Shown here: positions 20,123 through 30,078 of the stretch, one piece after another
Layout of the letters: every line of letters starts with the position of its first letter
How positions within the stretch are numbered: position 1 is the stretch's first letter
Assembly: GCA_965250265.1 (NCBI GenBank)
Contig: CBDFNO010000014.1
Span: 434,001 to 498,000 of the forward strand
Source of the DNA: PRS1 sp965250265
Lineage (GTDB): Bacteria > Bacteroidota > Bacteroidia > Flavobacteriales > Flavobacteriaceae
Length of the DNA: 64,000 bases
Direction: 5' to 3'
The notes under the pieces: generated by a model
The model's database searches: none
Told to the model about the DNA's origin: nothing
Seen by the model: the letters and a program-made list of their open reading frames with translations, nothing else
Position numbers and translations under genes: made by a program

Positions 20123-20316
20123 ATTAGTTTTCTTTTATAGGCAAAGTTAATGATTAAGTTTTCTGTTTATCTTATCAAATTGTTAAACGTTTTAGGCTTT
20201 AAATTATTTGAAGATTTCGTTTTTGTTACGAACTCCATTTCAATTGTGATGCAATTCTATTTCTTTAGGAATATCATTTTTAGTCAGACTACTAATACAA
20301 TATTAAAAGACTATAC

Positions 20317-21042
20317 TTAATTGTTAATCTTCTTTAAAATAGATTTTATTTTTTCTGAATCTGAATACGTCTCAACAGTTTCGTTGAAAAACTTTGAACT
20401 GTTCATTGAGACTAATGGAATCTCATTTACTTTTTTTACGGTTGAAGCTGAGCAATGAATTTCTGCAAAACCCATTTCTTTAAATAAATTTACATTCCCA
20501 ATATTTATCCCTCCTCCAGGCAGAATAATGATTTTGTTACGTCCTATTTCTTTTAGTTTATTGAGCAGTTCAATTCCTTTTTCAGCAGAAACCTCTTTCC
20601 CTGATGTTAATATTCTATCAACACCTAAACTTATTAGTTGCCTAATAGATTCTGTAGGATTTGATGCCCAATCGAAAGCGCGATGAAATGTAAACGATAA
20701 TGGATTAGAAATAGTAATAAGTTCTTGTGTTCTCTCTATATCAATTGTATTATCACTATTTAAAACTCCTGAAACAATGCCATGACAACCCAAATTTTTA
20801 CTGAGTTGAATATCCTTTTTCATTATTTTAAATTCTGAATTTGAATAGGTGAAGTTGCCGCTTCGTGGGCGAATCAATACATACACAGGAATTAGCAAAG
20901 TGTCAATTACCTGTTTTAGCAATCCATAGGAAGGAGTAATACCACCAACAGCTAATTCAGAACACAATTCTATACGATGTGCTCCAGCTTCTTGAGCGTT
21001 GATTGCAGATTGATATGAGTTCGCACAAATTTCTATAAGCAT
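20317..21042 (-). CDS. cutC: CutC family protein
   Basis: TIM-barrel protein of the CutC family, 241 aa. Family stretches include IEICANSYQSAINAQEAGA, RIELCSELAVGGITPS, FHRAFDW and RILTSG. CutC was linked to copper tolerance, but its biochemical role is unsettled. The N-terminal start matches the family. Confidence 0.93.
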   Translation of the reverse strand: MLIEICANSYQSAINAQEAGAHRIELCSELAVGGITPSYGLLKQVIDTLLIPVYVLIRPRSGNFTYSNSEFKIMKKDIQLSKNLGCHGIVSGVLNSDNTIDIERTQELITISNPLSFTFHRAFDWASNPTESIRQLISLGVDRILTSGKEVSAEKGIELLNKLKEIGRNKIIILPGGGINIGNVNLFKEMGFAEIHCSASTVKKVNEIPLVSMNSSKFFNETVETYSDSEKIKSILKKINN

Positions 21043-21083
21043 TTTATTATATTAGAAGTTTTAAATTTAGTAATCTATTTTTA

Positions 21084-21207
21084 ATGAAACTTAAACTATC
21101 TTCTATTTTTATTGTATTTAATATTACTAGTAGGTTGCAATGAAAAATTTAATAATGAAGTTGATGGTAGAAGCTGGCTGTTTGTGGATGAAATTATAAT
21201 AAATTAA
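21084..21207 (+). pseudogene. frameshifted small lipoprotein remnant
   Basis: An ATG at 21084 begins a signal-like stretch (MKLKLSSIFIV). One frame later it continues as LILLVGCNEKFNNEV and ends at 21207. Together these read as a lipoprotein of about 40 aa with lipobox LVGC, interrupted by a frameshift near 21117. It could also be chance or a sequence error. Confidence 0.35.
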
Positions 21208-21211
21208 AGAT

Positions 21212-21577
21212 ATGCCATTCAATAATTTAACCCCAATGCTTGAAGTTGAGAACATGGATGAAACCATTGAATTCTATGAAACTATTTTAGACTTTAAATG
21301 TGTTGAACGAGAAAGTAATGAATGGGCTATAGTTCAAAAGGACAGTGTGTCAATTATGTTCTCAGATCGTTTTTTTAAAGAAGACTATCCAAGTACATAC
21401 ATGACCGGAAGTCTATATATAAGAACCGACGATATTGATGTAATCTGGCAAATATTAAAAGACAAAGTTCATATCTGTTATCCTATTGAAAATTTTGAAT
21501 ATGGTATGCGTGAATTTTCCATTTACGATAATAACGGTTACAGACTTCAGTTTGGGCAAGAAATAACAATTAACTAA
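21212..21577 (+). CDS. VOC family (glyoxalase/bleomycin-resistance fold) protein
   Basis: Single vicinal-oxygen-chelate module pair, 121 aa. It starts MPFNNLTPMLEVENMDETIEFYETIL and ends FSIYDNNGYRLQFGQ, which carries the usual C-terminal Glu region. Such proteins are lyases, dioxygenases or drug-binding proteins, and the substrate is not inferable. The MFS permease gene follows after 7 bp. Confidence 0.85.
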   Translation: MPFNNLTPMLEVENMDETIEFYETILDFKCVERESNEWAIVQKDSVSIMFSDRFFKEDYPSTYMTGSLYIRTDDIDVIWQILKDKVHICYPIENFEYGMREFSIYDNNGYRLQFGQEITIN

Positions 21578-21584
21578 CACCTCT

Positions 21585-22895
21585 ATGCACCAACAAAAAT
21601 CTTATCGCTCCTCCTTTATTTTACTAACCACACTATTCTTTCTTTGGGGATTTATAACGGTTTTGGTAGATTCATTAATTCCGCGTTTACGTGAGCTTTT
21701 CACTCTATCATACTTTCAAGCTGGATTAGTGCAATTTGCGTTTTTTGGAGCTTATTTTTTACTTTCAATACCTGCGAGTTATATATTGTCTAAAATAGGC
21801 TATAAAAAAGGGATTATTCTAGGCTTATTAACCATGGCGACAGGGTGTTTGCTTTTCTATCCTGCAGCTTCTTATCGTATTTTTGGCGTGTTCATGTTAG
21901 CTTATTTTATTTTAGCTGGAGGAATGACCATCCTACAAGTGGCTGCCAATCCTTTTGTAGCAGTTTTGGGAAGCGAAGATGGTGCTTCAAGTCGATTAAA
22001 CTTATCTCAAGCATTCAATTCTTTAGGAACAGCAATTGCACCAGCCGTTGGTGCTTTATTTATTTTAAGCGATACTATTAAAACCGAAGACGAAATCGCT
22101 TCGCTTACAGATACTGCAAAAGAAGCTTATCTCGTGACTGAAGTATCTGCTGTGCAGACTCCATTTTTAGGTCTAGCTTTATTTATCATGCTTATTGCAG
22201 GTATTTTCTTTTTTGCGAAGCTTCCGAAGTTAATAAGTGAGAAAACTACAGGAACTTATGCACAAGTATTCAAGCAAAAGAATTTAATGTTAGGAGTTTT
22301 AGGTATCTTCTTTTACGTTGGAGCCGAAGTGGCTATAGGTAGCTATTTAGTAAACTATTTTCTTGATATGAATTTAGTCTCAGTTTTTACAGAAAATGGT
22401 TTCATGAAATCTATTGCCGAAGGAATATTAAATTCTGGGTTAACAGATAACGACAACAAAGCCATTGTTGGTGTATTTGTAACTTTCTATTGGTCTGGAG
22501 CTATGATTGGACGTTTTGCTGGAGCTTACCTTACAAAAATCATGAAACCAGGAAGAGTATTAAGTATTTTTTCCATATTCGCAATTAGTTTAATTCTTAT
22601 CTCCATAAGCACAACAGGTTTAGTTTCTATGTGGAGTATTCTTGCTGTTGGCTTATTTAACTCCATTATGTTCCCTACAATTTTCACTTTAGCCATTGAT
22701 GGTTTAGGAGAATTGAAGCCAAAAGCATCCGGGATATTATGTACAGCTATTGTTGGAGGCGCACTAATTCCACCATTATATGGATTTTTAACAGATAAAA
22801 TAGGTTTCAAAACAGCTTTATTCTTTATTATTGTCTGTTATACTTACATCCTTTATTTTGGATATCGCAATTCTAAAAAAACAGTATTAACATGA
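21585..22895 (+). CDS. sugar MFS transporter, FucP/NagP-like
   Basis: Twelve-segment major facilitator of the FucP family (436 aa). It has the start FFLWGFITVLVDSLIPRLRELFTLSYFQAGLVQFAFFGAYF, which is characteristic of fucose/glucose/GlcNAc proton symporters in Bacteroidota. The helix-4 region LQVAANPFVAVLG and the later FYWSGAMIGRF segment also fit. It is followed by an N-glycan-type asparaginase, which suggests a role in amino-sugar or glycan-derived sugar uptake (inference). Confidence 0.88.
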   Translation: MHQQKSYRSSFILLTTLFFLWGFITVLVDSLIPRLRELFTLSYFQAGLVQFAFFGAYFLLSIPASYILSKIGYKKGIILGLLTMATGCLLFYPAASYRIFGVFMLAYFILAGGMTILQVAANPFVAVLGSEDGASSRLNLSQAFNSLGTAIAPAVGALFILSDTIKTEDEIASLTDTAKEAYLVTEVSAVQTPFLGLALFIMLIAGIFFFAKLPKLISEKTTGTYAQVFKQKNLMLGVLGIFFYVGAEVAIGSYLVNYFLDMNLVSVFTENGFMKSIAEGILNSGLTDNDNKAIVGVFVTFYWSGAMIGRFAGAYLTKIMKPGRVLSIFSIFAISLILISISTTGLVSMWSILAVGLFNSIMFPTIFTLAIDGLGELKPKASGILCTAIVGGALIPPLYGFLTDKIGFKTALFFIIVCYTYILYFGYRNSKKTVLT

Positions 22896-22981
22896 AACGA
22901 GCATGTTAAAATTTTTCTCACCCAAGGAAATGATTAATAGCGAACAGCATGTGACCATTGAAAAACAATAAATATAAACAC

Positions 22982-23986
22982 ATGAAACGCAGAAATTTTA
23001 TCAAAAATGCCTCATTAACAGGAGTAGGACTAGCTGTTGGTAGTACATTGTCAAATTGTGCTGAATCATCTTCTGATGAAAAGAAAACAGTAATAATAGA
23101 TGCAAGAGCATCATTACCATTAGTTATTGCGACTTGGGACGTAAAAAATGCCACATCAAAGGCTTGGGAAGCTTTAAAAGAAGAAAAATCGGCACTAGAT
23201 GCCGTAGAACAAGGTTGTATGATTGAAGAAGCTAATGAAAAAGGACAATCTGTAGGTAAAGGTGGTTTGCCAGATCGAGATGGTAATGTAACGCTAGATG
23301 CTTGTATTATGAATAAACATGGAGATTGTGGTTCTGTGGTATATCTTCAGAACATTACTCACGCTGTATCTGTAGCACGAAAAGTGATGGAAGACACGCC
23401 TCATGTGATGCTTGCAGGTAAAGGTGCAGAACAGTTTGCTGTTTCTATTGGGCTAAAACGCGAAAACCTGCTAACTGAAGCTTCTAAAAAGGCTTGGGGT
23501 AACTGGAAAGTAAAAAGTGAGTACAAGCCTATTATAAATATTGAAAATCATGATACCATTGGTATGCTCGCTATTGATAAAAATGGTGATATCTCTGGTG
23601 CTTGTACAACAAGTGGTTTAGCATTTAAAATGGCTGGGAGAGTAGGAGATTCTCCAATTATTGGCTCCGGATTGTTTGTAGACAACGGAATTGGTGCTGC
23701 TGTTGCTACAGGTTTGGGAGAAGAAGTAGTTAAAACTGTAGGTAGTTTTTTAATTGTGGAGCTTATGCGACAAGGTAAAACGCCTCAAGAAGCCTGCGAA
23801 GAAGCTATCAGACGCATTGTAAGTAAGCCTAACAGCAATTATAAGAACTTTCAGGTTGGTTATATAGCTGTAAACAAACAAGGCGTTACAGGATATTATG
23901 CAATTCATAAAGGCTTTAGTATGACTAAATATCAAGAAAAAATAAATGAAAATATCGAATCTAACTATTATATAAAGGATAAATAA
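22982..23986 (+). CDS. N4-(beta-N-acetylglucosaminyl)-L-asparaginase, Tat-exported
   Basis: Ntn-hydrolase that cleaves the GlcNAc-Asn bond of glycoproteins. The chosen start at 22982 gives the twin-arginine signal MKRRNFIKNASLTG; the frame is open to 22958. Family regions include GGLPDRDGNVTLDA, the autocleavage site HDTIGMLAID with the nucleophilic Thr, and GRVGDSPIIGSGLF. The permease upstream could import the released sugar. Confidence 0.9.
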   Translation: MKRRNFIKNASLTGVGLAVGSTLSNCAESSSDEKKTVIIDARASLPLVIATWDVKNATSKAWEALKEEKSALDAVEQGCMIEEANEKGQSVGKGGLPDRDGNVTLDACIMNKHGDCGSVVYLQNITHAVSVARKVMEDTPHVMLAGKGAEQFAVSIGLKRENLLTEASKKAWGNWKVKSEYKPIINIENHDTIGMLAIDKNGDISGACTTSGLAFKMAGRVGDSPIIGSGLFVDNGIGAAVATGLGEEVVKTVGSFLIVELMRQGKTPQEACEEAIRRIVSKPNSNYKNFQVGYIAVNKQGVTGYYAIHKGFSMTKYQEKINENIESNYYIKDK

Positions 23987-24211
23987 TATTGTTTCGTTCT
24001 TAAAACCTCCTTTAGTAATCGATTAACTTCATTTTTCTTCTATAAATAACAATGAAAAGCCTTAAATCACTTTTATATAATTGTGCATTTCATCGATGAT
24101 TTGTGCTTAACTATTCGAGAAAACCACTTTTATTTGCACTTTATCAAATATTTTAAAGTCTAAAGTTTCTTTGCTATTTATTTGCTTCAGAAACCTACTA
24201 ATATTTGAGTC

Positions 24212-24469
24212 ATGAAAAAGTTTTTATTAATAATCGTAATTTTAGTTCTCCCATTCATTTCAATGGCACAGACTACTACAACTAATACTGTAGAAGAAGC
24301 TAAAACTACTATAAAGACGGAAGTAGTTATTAAAAAGATTGATCCTATTAGTATTAATCCTAAAACACAGAGTTTAGATCTTAACTATAAAAAGAGTAAT
24401 GATATAATTAGTATTAAAGCTTATATAAAAAGCTTACAACTTAAACGTAAAGAAACGTTAATGAGTTAA
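24212..24469 (+). CDS. small secreted protein of unknown function
   Basis: 85 aa with a clear signal peptide ending FISMAQ, then a Thr-rich and Lys-rich stretch. There is no recognised domain. The 225 bases before it hold no gene. It ends at a strong terminator shared with the convergent cyanophycin synthetase gene. Confidence 0.6.
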   Translation: MKKFLLIIVILVLPFISMAQTTTTNTVEEAKTTIKTEVVIKKIDPISINPKTQSLDLNYKKSNDIISIKAYIKSLQLKRKETLMS

Positions 24470-24485
24470 TCCTCCAATAATAAAA

Positions 24486-24525
24486 TAAAAAAAGCGCCAG
24501 TATTTAAATACTGGCGCTTTTTTTA
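24486..24525. terminator. bidirectional terminator
   Basis: A perfect palindrome centred at 24505/24506 (AAAGCGCCAGTATTT and its complement) has an A-run before it and a T-run after it. It sits between convergent genes and overlaps the cphA stop codon. Confidence 0.92.
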
Positions 24526-27165
24526 TTCGGCAAATACCAATTCACCTTTAGCTTCTTGTTCTTTAAATTGTTTTACCAAATCTAAAGCATCAGGAATTAC
24601 ATCACTACACATAATAATGAGTGATCCTTTTACAGCATTTTTAACGGCATAAGTTATCGCCTCCTTTTCTGAAGGTATGATGATTGTTTTCTTATTTGGG
24701 TCTTTCATTTTAATACCATCGTTCAACATTTTAATAAGCTCGTCTTCCGTTTTTCCGCGTAAGCGTTTGTCTTGACGAATAATAATTTCATCAAACATTT
24801 CAGCGGCAATGCTTCCCATTTCGTTATTATCTTCAACTCGTCTATCTCCAATTCCAGCTATAATTCCAACTTTTACAGTGGCATCTAATTCATTAGTAAA
24901 TTCTTGAAGTGCTCGCATTCCTGCTGGATTATGTGCATAATCGAGTAGAATTGAAAAATCATTAAACTCAAATAGATTAAGTCTTCCTGGTGTTTGATTT
25001 GCCGAAGGAATAAAGGATTCCAAAGCAGCCTTCATATCTTCTATACTAATCCCCTGAATATTTGCTGCTAAAATTGCAGGCAATACATTTTGTATCATAA
25101 ATTTTGCTTTTCCACCATAGGTTAACGGAATGTTTTCAGCTTTCATCACGCGCATTTTCCATTCGCCTCTACAAATAGTCACAAAACCATTTTCGTAAAC
25201 TGCAGTAATTCCGTTTAAACGCTGTAGGGCTTTTATACGAGGATTATTTTCATCCATAGAGAACAAAGCCACGTTACAATCTACAGTGCGTCTCATATCG
25301 TATACCAAATCGTCATCGGCATTTAAAATAGCATAACCTTCTGGTAACACAGTTTCAGGAATCACGCCTTTAACTTTTGCTAATTGCTCTATAGTATTAA
25401 TACCTTTTAGGCCTAAATGGTCGGCTGTTACATTTGTCACTATACCAATATCACACTTTTTAAAGCCAAGTCCTGCACGCAATAATCCACCTCTAGCGCA
25501 TTCTAAAACAGCGAAGTTTACTGTTGGGTCTTTAAGCACAAATTCAGCACTTGCAGGACCAGTACAATCACCTGACATTAACAACCTGTTTTGAATATAT
25601 ACACCATCACTTGTGGTATAACCAACTCGATAACCATTCATTTTTGCTATATGAGCTAATAAACGTGTTGTTGTGGTTTTTCCGTTTGTACCAGAAATAG
25701 CAATAATAGGAATGCGTCCTGTATCACCTTTTTGTGGAAATAACTTATCAATAACAGGCGCAGCAACATTACGTGCTAAACCTGTTGTTGGAGCTAAATG
25801 CATTCTAAATCCTGGTCCTGCGTTTACCTCGAGAACTGCTCCACCAGTTTCAGAAAGTGGTTTAGTGATATCTGTTGTCATAATATCAATACCACAAATA
25901 TCTAAATCTATAATTTTAGAGATACGCTCTGCCATCGATACGTTTGCAGGATGCACAATATCTGTAACATCTTCCGCAGTTCCTCCTGTACTTAAATTGG
26001 CAGTATCTTTTAAAATAAGTTGTTCGTCTTCTTTTAAAACAGAATCCAATGTGTAACCAGCATCTTTAATTAGTTTTTTAGTTAACTCATTTATGGTAAT
26101 TTGTGTAAGTACTTTTTCGTGTCCATAACCACGACGAGGATCTTTATTTACCTCATCTATTAATTCTTGAATAGTTAACTTTCCGTTACCAACAACATGC
26201 GCAGGAGTTCTTACAGCAGCTGCAACTAATTGATGGTTAATTACCAATAATCTATAGTCGTCTCCTGTAATAAATTTTTCAACAATAATGGCTCCACTTC
26301 GAGAGCTGTCTTTTGCGTGTCTAAAAGCTACAAGAGCATCTTCATAATTATTGATATCTACAGTTATACCTCGACCATGATTCCCATCAATTGGTTTTAT
26401 TACCAAAGGGAATCCAACGTAATCACAAGCGTCATTAAGACTTCCTTCTCTTCGTATAATATCACCTCGAGGTACTTCAACTTCAGCTTGTTCTAATAAA
26501 AATTTGGTGTCTTCTTTATCGCAAGCTAGTTCTACACCAATGCTACTGGTTTCACTTGTTACTGTTGCCTGAATTCGCTTTTGATTAGCTCCATAACCTA
26601 ATTGGCACAACGAATATTTGTTTAAACGTATCCACGGAATTCCACGACTTGCAGCTTCTTCAACTATAGAGCCAGTACTTGGGCCAAGACGAGAATCTTC
26701 TCTTAATACACGCATTTCCTGAATATCTTCTGCCAAATCATATTCTTTACCACTAATTAATGCTTCACAAATTCGTACAGCTGATTTTGCGGCAAAACGA
26801 CCTACAGATTCTTCTATATAAGAAAAAACCACATTATAGACGCCTTCTTCTCCGTAACCACGTGTGCGACCAAAACCTGTATCCATTCCCGCTAAAGTTT
26901 GAATTTCTAAAGCAATATGCTCTATAATGTGTCCCATCCAAGTCCCTTCATCAACACGCTCAAAAAAACCACCTCGTGTTCCTACTGAACAACGATGCTC
27001 TATCATTGTTGGAAACATGGTTTCTAATCGTTCTCTATACCCTTCAACTTTATTGGAAGGTAATTCTTCCATTTCCTCAAGATCAAGAACCATTACTATC
27101 AATTTATGACGGCGTACAGACCAATAATTTGGTCCTCTCATGGCATTTATACTGATTATTTTCAT
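24523..27165 (-). CDS. cphA: cyanophycin synthetase
   Basis: Makes the storage polymer multi-L-arginyl-poly-L-aspartate from Asp, Arg and ATP. The 880 aa comprise an N-terminal domain (1-160), an ATP-grasp domain (about 200-470) and a Mur-ligase-like domain with P-loop SGTNGKTTTTRLLAH. The motif LDYAHNP near the C-terminus is of Mur type. Length fits the family. It is divergent from cyanophycinase, with about 100 bp between them. Confidence 0.96.
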   Translation of the reverse strand: MKIISINAMRGPNYWSVRRHKLIVMVLDLEEMEELPSNKVEGYRERLETMFPTMIEHRCSVGTRGGFFERVDEGTWMGHIIEHIALEIQTLAGMDTGFGRTRGYGEEGVYNVVFSYIEESVGRFAAKSAVRICEALISGKEYDLAEDIQEMRVLREDSRLGPSTGSIVEEAASRGIPWIRLNKYSLCQLGYGANQKRIQATVTSETSSIGVELACDKEDTKFLLEQAEVEVPRGDIIRREGSLNDACDYVGFPLVIKPIDGNHGRGITVDINNYEDALVAFRHAKDSSRSGAIIVEKFITGDDYRLLVINHQLVAAAVRTPAHVVGNGKLTIQELIDEVNKDPRRGYGHEKVLTQITINELTKKLIKDAGYTLDSVLKEDEQLILKDTANLSTGGTAEDVTDIVHPANVSMAERISKIIDLDICGIDIMTTDITKPLSETGGAVLEVNAGPGFRMHLAPTTGLARNVAAPVIDKLFPQKGDTGRIPIIAISGTNGKTTTTRLLAHIAKMNGYRVGYTTSDGVYIQNRLLMSGDCTGPASAEFVLKDPTVNFAVLECARGGLLRAGLGFKKCDIGIVTNVTADHLGLKGINTIEQLAKVKGVIPETVLPEGYAILNADDDLVYDMRRTVDCNVALFSMDENNPRIKALQRLNGITAVYENGFVTICRGEWKMRVMKAENIPLTYGGKAKFMIQNVLPAILAANIQGISIEDMKAALESFIPSANQTPGRLNLFEFNDFSILLDYAHNPAGMRALQEFTNELDATVKVGIIAGIGDRRVEDNNEMGSIAAEMFDEIIIRQDKRLRGKTEDELIKMLNDGIKMKDPNKKTIIIPSEKEAITYAVKNAVKGSLIIMCSDVIPDALDLVKQFKEQEAKGELVFAE

Positions 27166-27263
27166 CTGGTCGATATTTTTAGTGTAAGATTATAAATATA
27201 TACAATTTTCAATTAAAAATTTAGCTTATTTTTGCTCAAAATTAAAAAAGGAAGAAACTCAAT

Positions 27264-28127
27264 ATGCAATCTATAAAAGGAACATTAATCCCAATAGGTG
27301 GAAATGAAGATAAAGGTATAGAAGATAGTGAATTATATTCTCTAGAGTTCATTGATGAAGGGATTTTATATCATGTTGTAAAAGAAGCAGGAGGCGTTCA
27401 TGCTAAAATAGTTATCATTACAACGGCTTCCGGTATTCCTCTGGAGATAGGAGAAAGCTATATAGAAGCCTTTACAAAATTAGGCTGTAACGATGTACAC
27501 GTTCTTGATATACGAAGTAAAGCCGATGCTGAAACCCCTGAAACTATAAATTTGATTAAAGACACCAACTGTATTATGTTTTCTGGTGGAAATCAATCTA
27601 AAATTACCGACATTATCGGTAGTACTACTATTCATGATATTATGACACATCGATATCATCATGAAACAGGTTTCGTCATAGCTGGTACAAGTGCTGGCGC
27701 TATGGCAATGGCAGAAGAAATGATTGCAGGAGGCAGTAGTACCGAAGCTTTTAGTAAAGGTGCTGTAAAAATGTATTATGGTTTAGGGTTTATTCCCGGC
27801 TTGATATTAGATACTCATTTTATTCGTCGTGGCCGTTTTGGAAGACAAAGTGAAGCAGTTGCCAAATTTCCTGATTTAATTGGTATAGGTCTTGCAGAAG
27901 ATACTGGAATGATCATAAAAAATGGAACAGACTGTACCATAATTGGCTCTGGGATGGCTATTGTATTTGATGGTAAAAATCTAATTCATAACAACGAAAA
28001 AATACTTAAAAAAGGCACACCTATGACAATGACAAATTTAGTGGTTCATGTTCTTTCCAATGGTGATCATTTTGATGTTAAAACCAGAAAAGTTACTGTG
28101 CTTCCTATTGAAGCTCCTTTTATTTAA
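27264..28127 (+). CDS. cphB: cyanophycinase
   Basis: Serine-type exopeptidase (peptidase family S51) that cuts cyanophycin to beta-Asp-Arg dipeptides. 287 aa. The nucleophile elbow is GTSAGAMAMAEEM, preceded by MFSGGNQSKI. No signal peptide is visible, so it acts in the cytoplasm. It is divergent from cphA. The isoaspartyl peptidase downstream would finish the breakdown. Confidence 0.95.
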   Translation: MQSIKGTLIPIGGNEDKGIEDSELYSLEFIDEGILYHVVKEAGGVHAKIVIITTASGIPLEIGESYIEAFTKLGCNDVHVLDIRSKADAETPETINLIKDTNCIMFSGGNQSKITDIIGSTTIHDIMTHRYHHETGFVIAGTSAGAMAMAEEMIAGGSSTEAFSKGAVKMYYGLGFIPGLILDTHFIRRGRFGRQSEAVAKFPDLIGIGLAEDTGMIIKNGTDCTIIGSGMAIVFDGKNLIHNNEKILKKGTPMTMTNLVVHVLSNGDHFDVKTRKVTVLPIEAPFI

Positions 28128-28148
28128 CACCTTTTAAATTTAATAGGA

Positions 28149-28508
28149 TTATCTATTTTTCTTCAATAGATAGTTGATATAATATATTGCACCTATAAAT
28201 ATTAGAAATATCATTGGTCTGATTAACTGACTAACAGGATCATTTATAAGATGTGTTACCGTCGCTCCAAGCATCATTAAACTCAGTCCTATAATTGCAA
28301 TTTTCAAGGTTTTAGGAATTAATAATAAGACAGCCAATAATAATTCCAGAATTCCTATAATAAAATAAAATCCATCAGGAAAACCCCATTTTTCAAACAT
28401 TTCTATTACCATGGGACTGTTCGTTAATTTACCCAAACTTGCTGCTAAAAACCCAAGTGTAACCAAAATACGTAATACCCAACTAATTACTATATTCCTT
28501 TTTTTCAT
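28149..28508 (-). CDS. DoxX family membrane protein
   Basis: 119 aa with four membrane segments and the DoxX-type start VLRILVTLGFLAASLGKLTNSP. Function is unknown in this subgroup. It converges on cyanophycinase with about 20 bp between stops. Confidence 0.8.
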   Translation of the reverse strand: MKKRNIVISWVLRILVTLGFLAASLGKLTNSPMVIEMFEKWGFPDGFYFIIGILELLLAVLLLIPKTLKIAIIGLSLMMLGATVTHLINDPVSQLIRPMIFLIFIGAIYYINYLLKKNR

Positions 28509-28589
28509 TATATTGTTTTATTTCTATCAAAGCTAAAAAAAACAAATTAAAAAAAGTTGAAATAAACCTGAATACTAAGTGAAATTAAA

Positions 28590-29042
28590 GTGAAAGAAAC
28601 TGTAGACACCATACATAATCCCATTTTATTTAAATCTAATATGTTTAATTATAGAAACGGAAGTATTATTATAAATAATGGTGATGAAATATTTATGGAA
28701 CATCGTTTAAAAGAATTGTTTTTAATTCTTTTAAAGAATAAAGGTGATTTTGTTAGCAGAGATGAATTAATGGATTTTGTTTGGAAAGATGTTATCGTTA
28801 CAGAACAATCGATTACAAAAGCTATATCTGACTTGCGGAAATTCTTTATTAAGAATGATATTAAAAACCTTAACATAATAACCGTTAGTAAAATTGGATA
28901 TAAATTAGAAATTAAAGAATCTCAAAATATTAATGCAAAAAAGAATTATTCCTCAAAACTCTCATTTAAAATATTGGTATACGCCATCGGTATATTTATG
29001 GCAATAATAATCATAATTAGAGCTATGAGATATGACCAATAA
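28590..29042 (+). CDS. small membrane-anchored winged-helix regulator (ToxR-like)
   Basis: 150 aa with a GTG start. The N-terminal OmpR/PhoB-type winged helix (about 15-110) contains RLKELFLILLKNKGDFVSRDELMDFVW and SITKAISDLRKFF. One C-terminal membrane helix follows (about 127-145) with only a few residues beyond it. This is the layout of one-component membrane regulators such as ToxR or CadC, but without a periplasmic sensor. The signal and targets are unknown. It lies between doxX and the isoaspartyl peptidase gene. Confidence 0.82.
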   Translation: MKETVDTIHNPILFKSNMFNYRNGSIIINNGDEIFMEHRLKELFLILLKNKGDFVSRDELMDFVWKDVIVTEQSITKAISDLRKFFIKNDIKNLNIITVSKIGYKLEIKESQNINAKKNYSSKLSFKILVYAIGIFMAIIIIIRAMRYDQ

Positions 29043-29060
29043 TTAAGAATCAATTTATTT

Positions 29061-29990
29061 TTATTTATAAATAGACACTTCTTCTTTTCCAGTTGAATAC
29101 TTACAAGCGCGATACATACCTTCTGTATTAAACGGCATCGCAATATTTCCGTTGGAATTCACAGCAATTAAGCCTCCATCTCCTTTTATTTCAAGAATGC
29201 GTTTATAAATAACTTCGTTTGAAGCATCTTCTAATGACATTTTTTTATGTTCAATTAAACAAGACACATCATATGCTGTGACACCACGAATAAAAAATTC
29301 ACCGCTTCCAGTACAACTTACAGCACATGTTTTATTATTGGCATAATTTCCAGCACCTATCATTGGTGAATCACCAACACGACCAAACTTTTTATTGGTC
29401 ATGCCTCCTGTAGATGTTGCTGCTGCAATATTACCATCTTGGTCGCAAGCTACTGCGCCAACGGTTCCGAATTTTGAATCTTTTTTTGTAGAATGATCTA
29501 ATTGAAAACTATCAGTATCCTTAATTTCTAACCATTGCTGATGCCTAAATTCATCATAAAAATAAGTTGTATCTTCAAATGTGTAATCTAATTGTTTTGC
29601 AAACTGCATAGCTCCTTCTCCTGCCAAAAACACATATTCGCTTTTTTCCATAACATCTCGAGCCAGAGACACAGGGTTTTTAATTCCTGTAATTAAAGAC
29701 ACCGCTCCTGCATTTAAGGTTTTTCCATCCATAATACTGGCATCCATCTCATGCGTTCCAGTTGCTGAAAACACACTTCCTTTTCCTGCATTAAATAAAT
29801 GCGAATCCTCTAACATAATAACTGCTTTCTCTACAGCATCAGTTGCTGTTCCTCCTTGTTCTAAAATAGCGTATCCTTTATCTAAAGCATGTTTTAACGC
29901 TTTTTTATATTGGGTTTCCAATTCGGGAGTCATCATCCCTTTTACTAAAGTTCCTGCACCGCCATGTATGGCAATCGAAAAATTATTCAT
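29061..29990 (-). CDS. isoaspartyl peptidase / L-asparaginase
   Basis: Ntn-hydrolase of the plant-type asparaginase family, about 309 aa. It hydrolyses beta-aspartyl dipeptides. The start at 29990 gives MNNFSIAIHGGAGTL, which matches the family; the frame is open to 30026. The autocleavage and nucleophile site is GTVGAVACD, with GRVGDSPMIGAG following. No signal peptide is visible. Two to three kb from cphA/cphB, it is well placed to cut beta-Asp-Arg from cyanophycin. Confidence 0.93.
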   Translation of the reverse strand: MNNFSIAIHGGAGTLVKGMMTPELETQYKKALKHALDKGYAILEQGGTATDAVEKAVIMLEDSHLFNAGKGSVFSATGTHEMDASIMDGKTLNAGAVSLITGIKNPVSLARDVMEKSEYVFLAGEGAMQFAKQLDYTFEDTTYFYDEFRHQQWLEIKDTDSFQLDHSTKKDSKFGTVGAVACDQDGNIAAATSTGGMTNKKFGRVGDSPMIGAGNYANNKTCAVSCTGSGEFFIRGVTAYDVSCLIEHKKMSLEDASNEVIYKRILEIKGDGGLIAVNSNGNIAMPFNTEGMYRACKYSTGKEEVSIYK

Positions 29991-30078
29991 CTGATAAATT
30001 TTAAAGCTGAAAATTACAAATTGCATTTCAATGCAACAATAAGTTTCGTAGTTTTATGGTCTTCAACAAAACAAAAAC

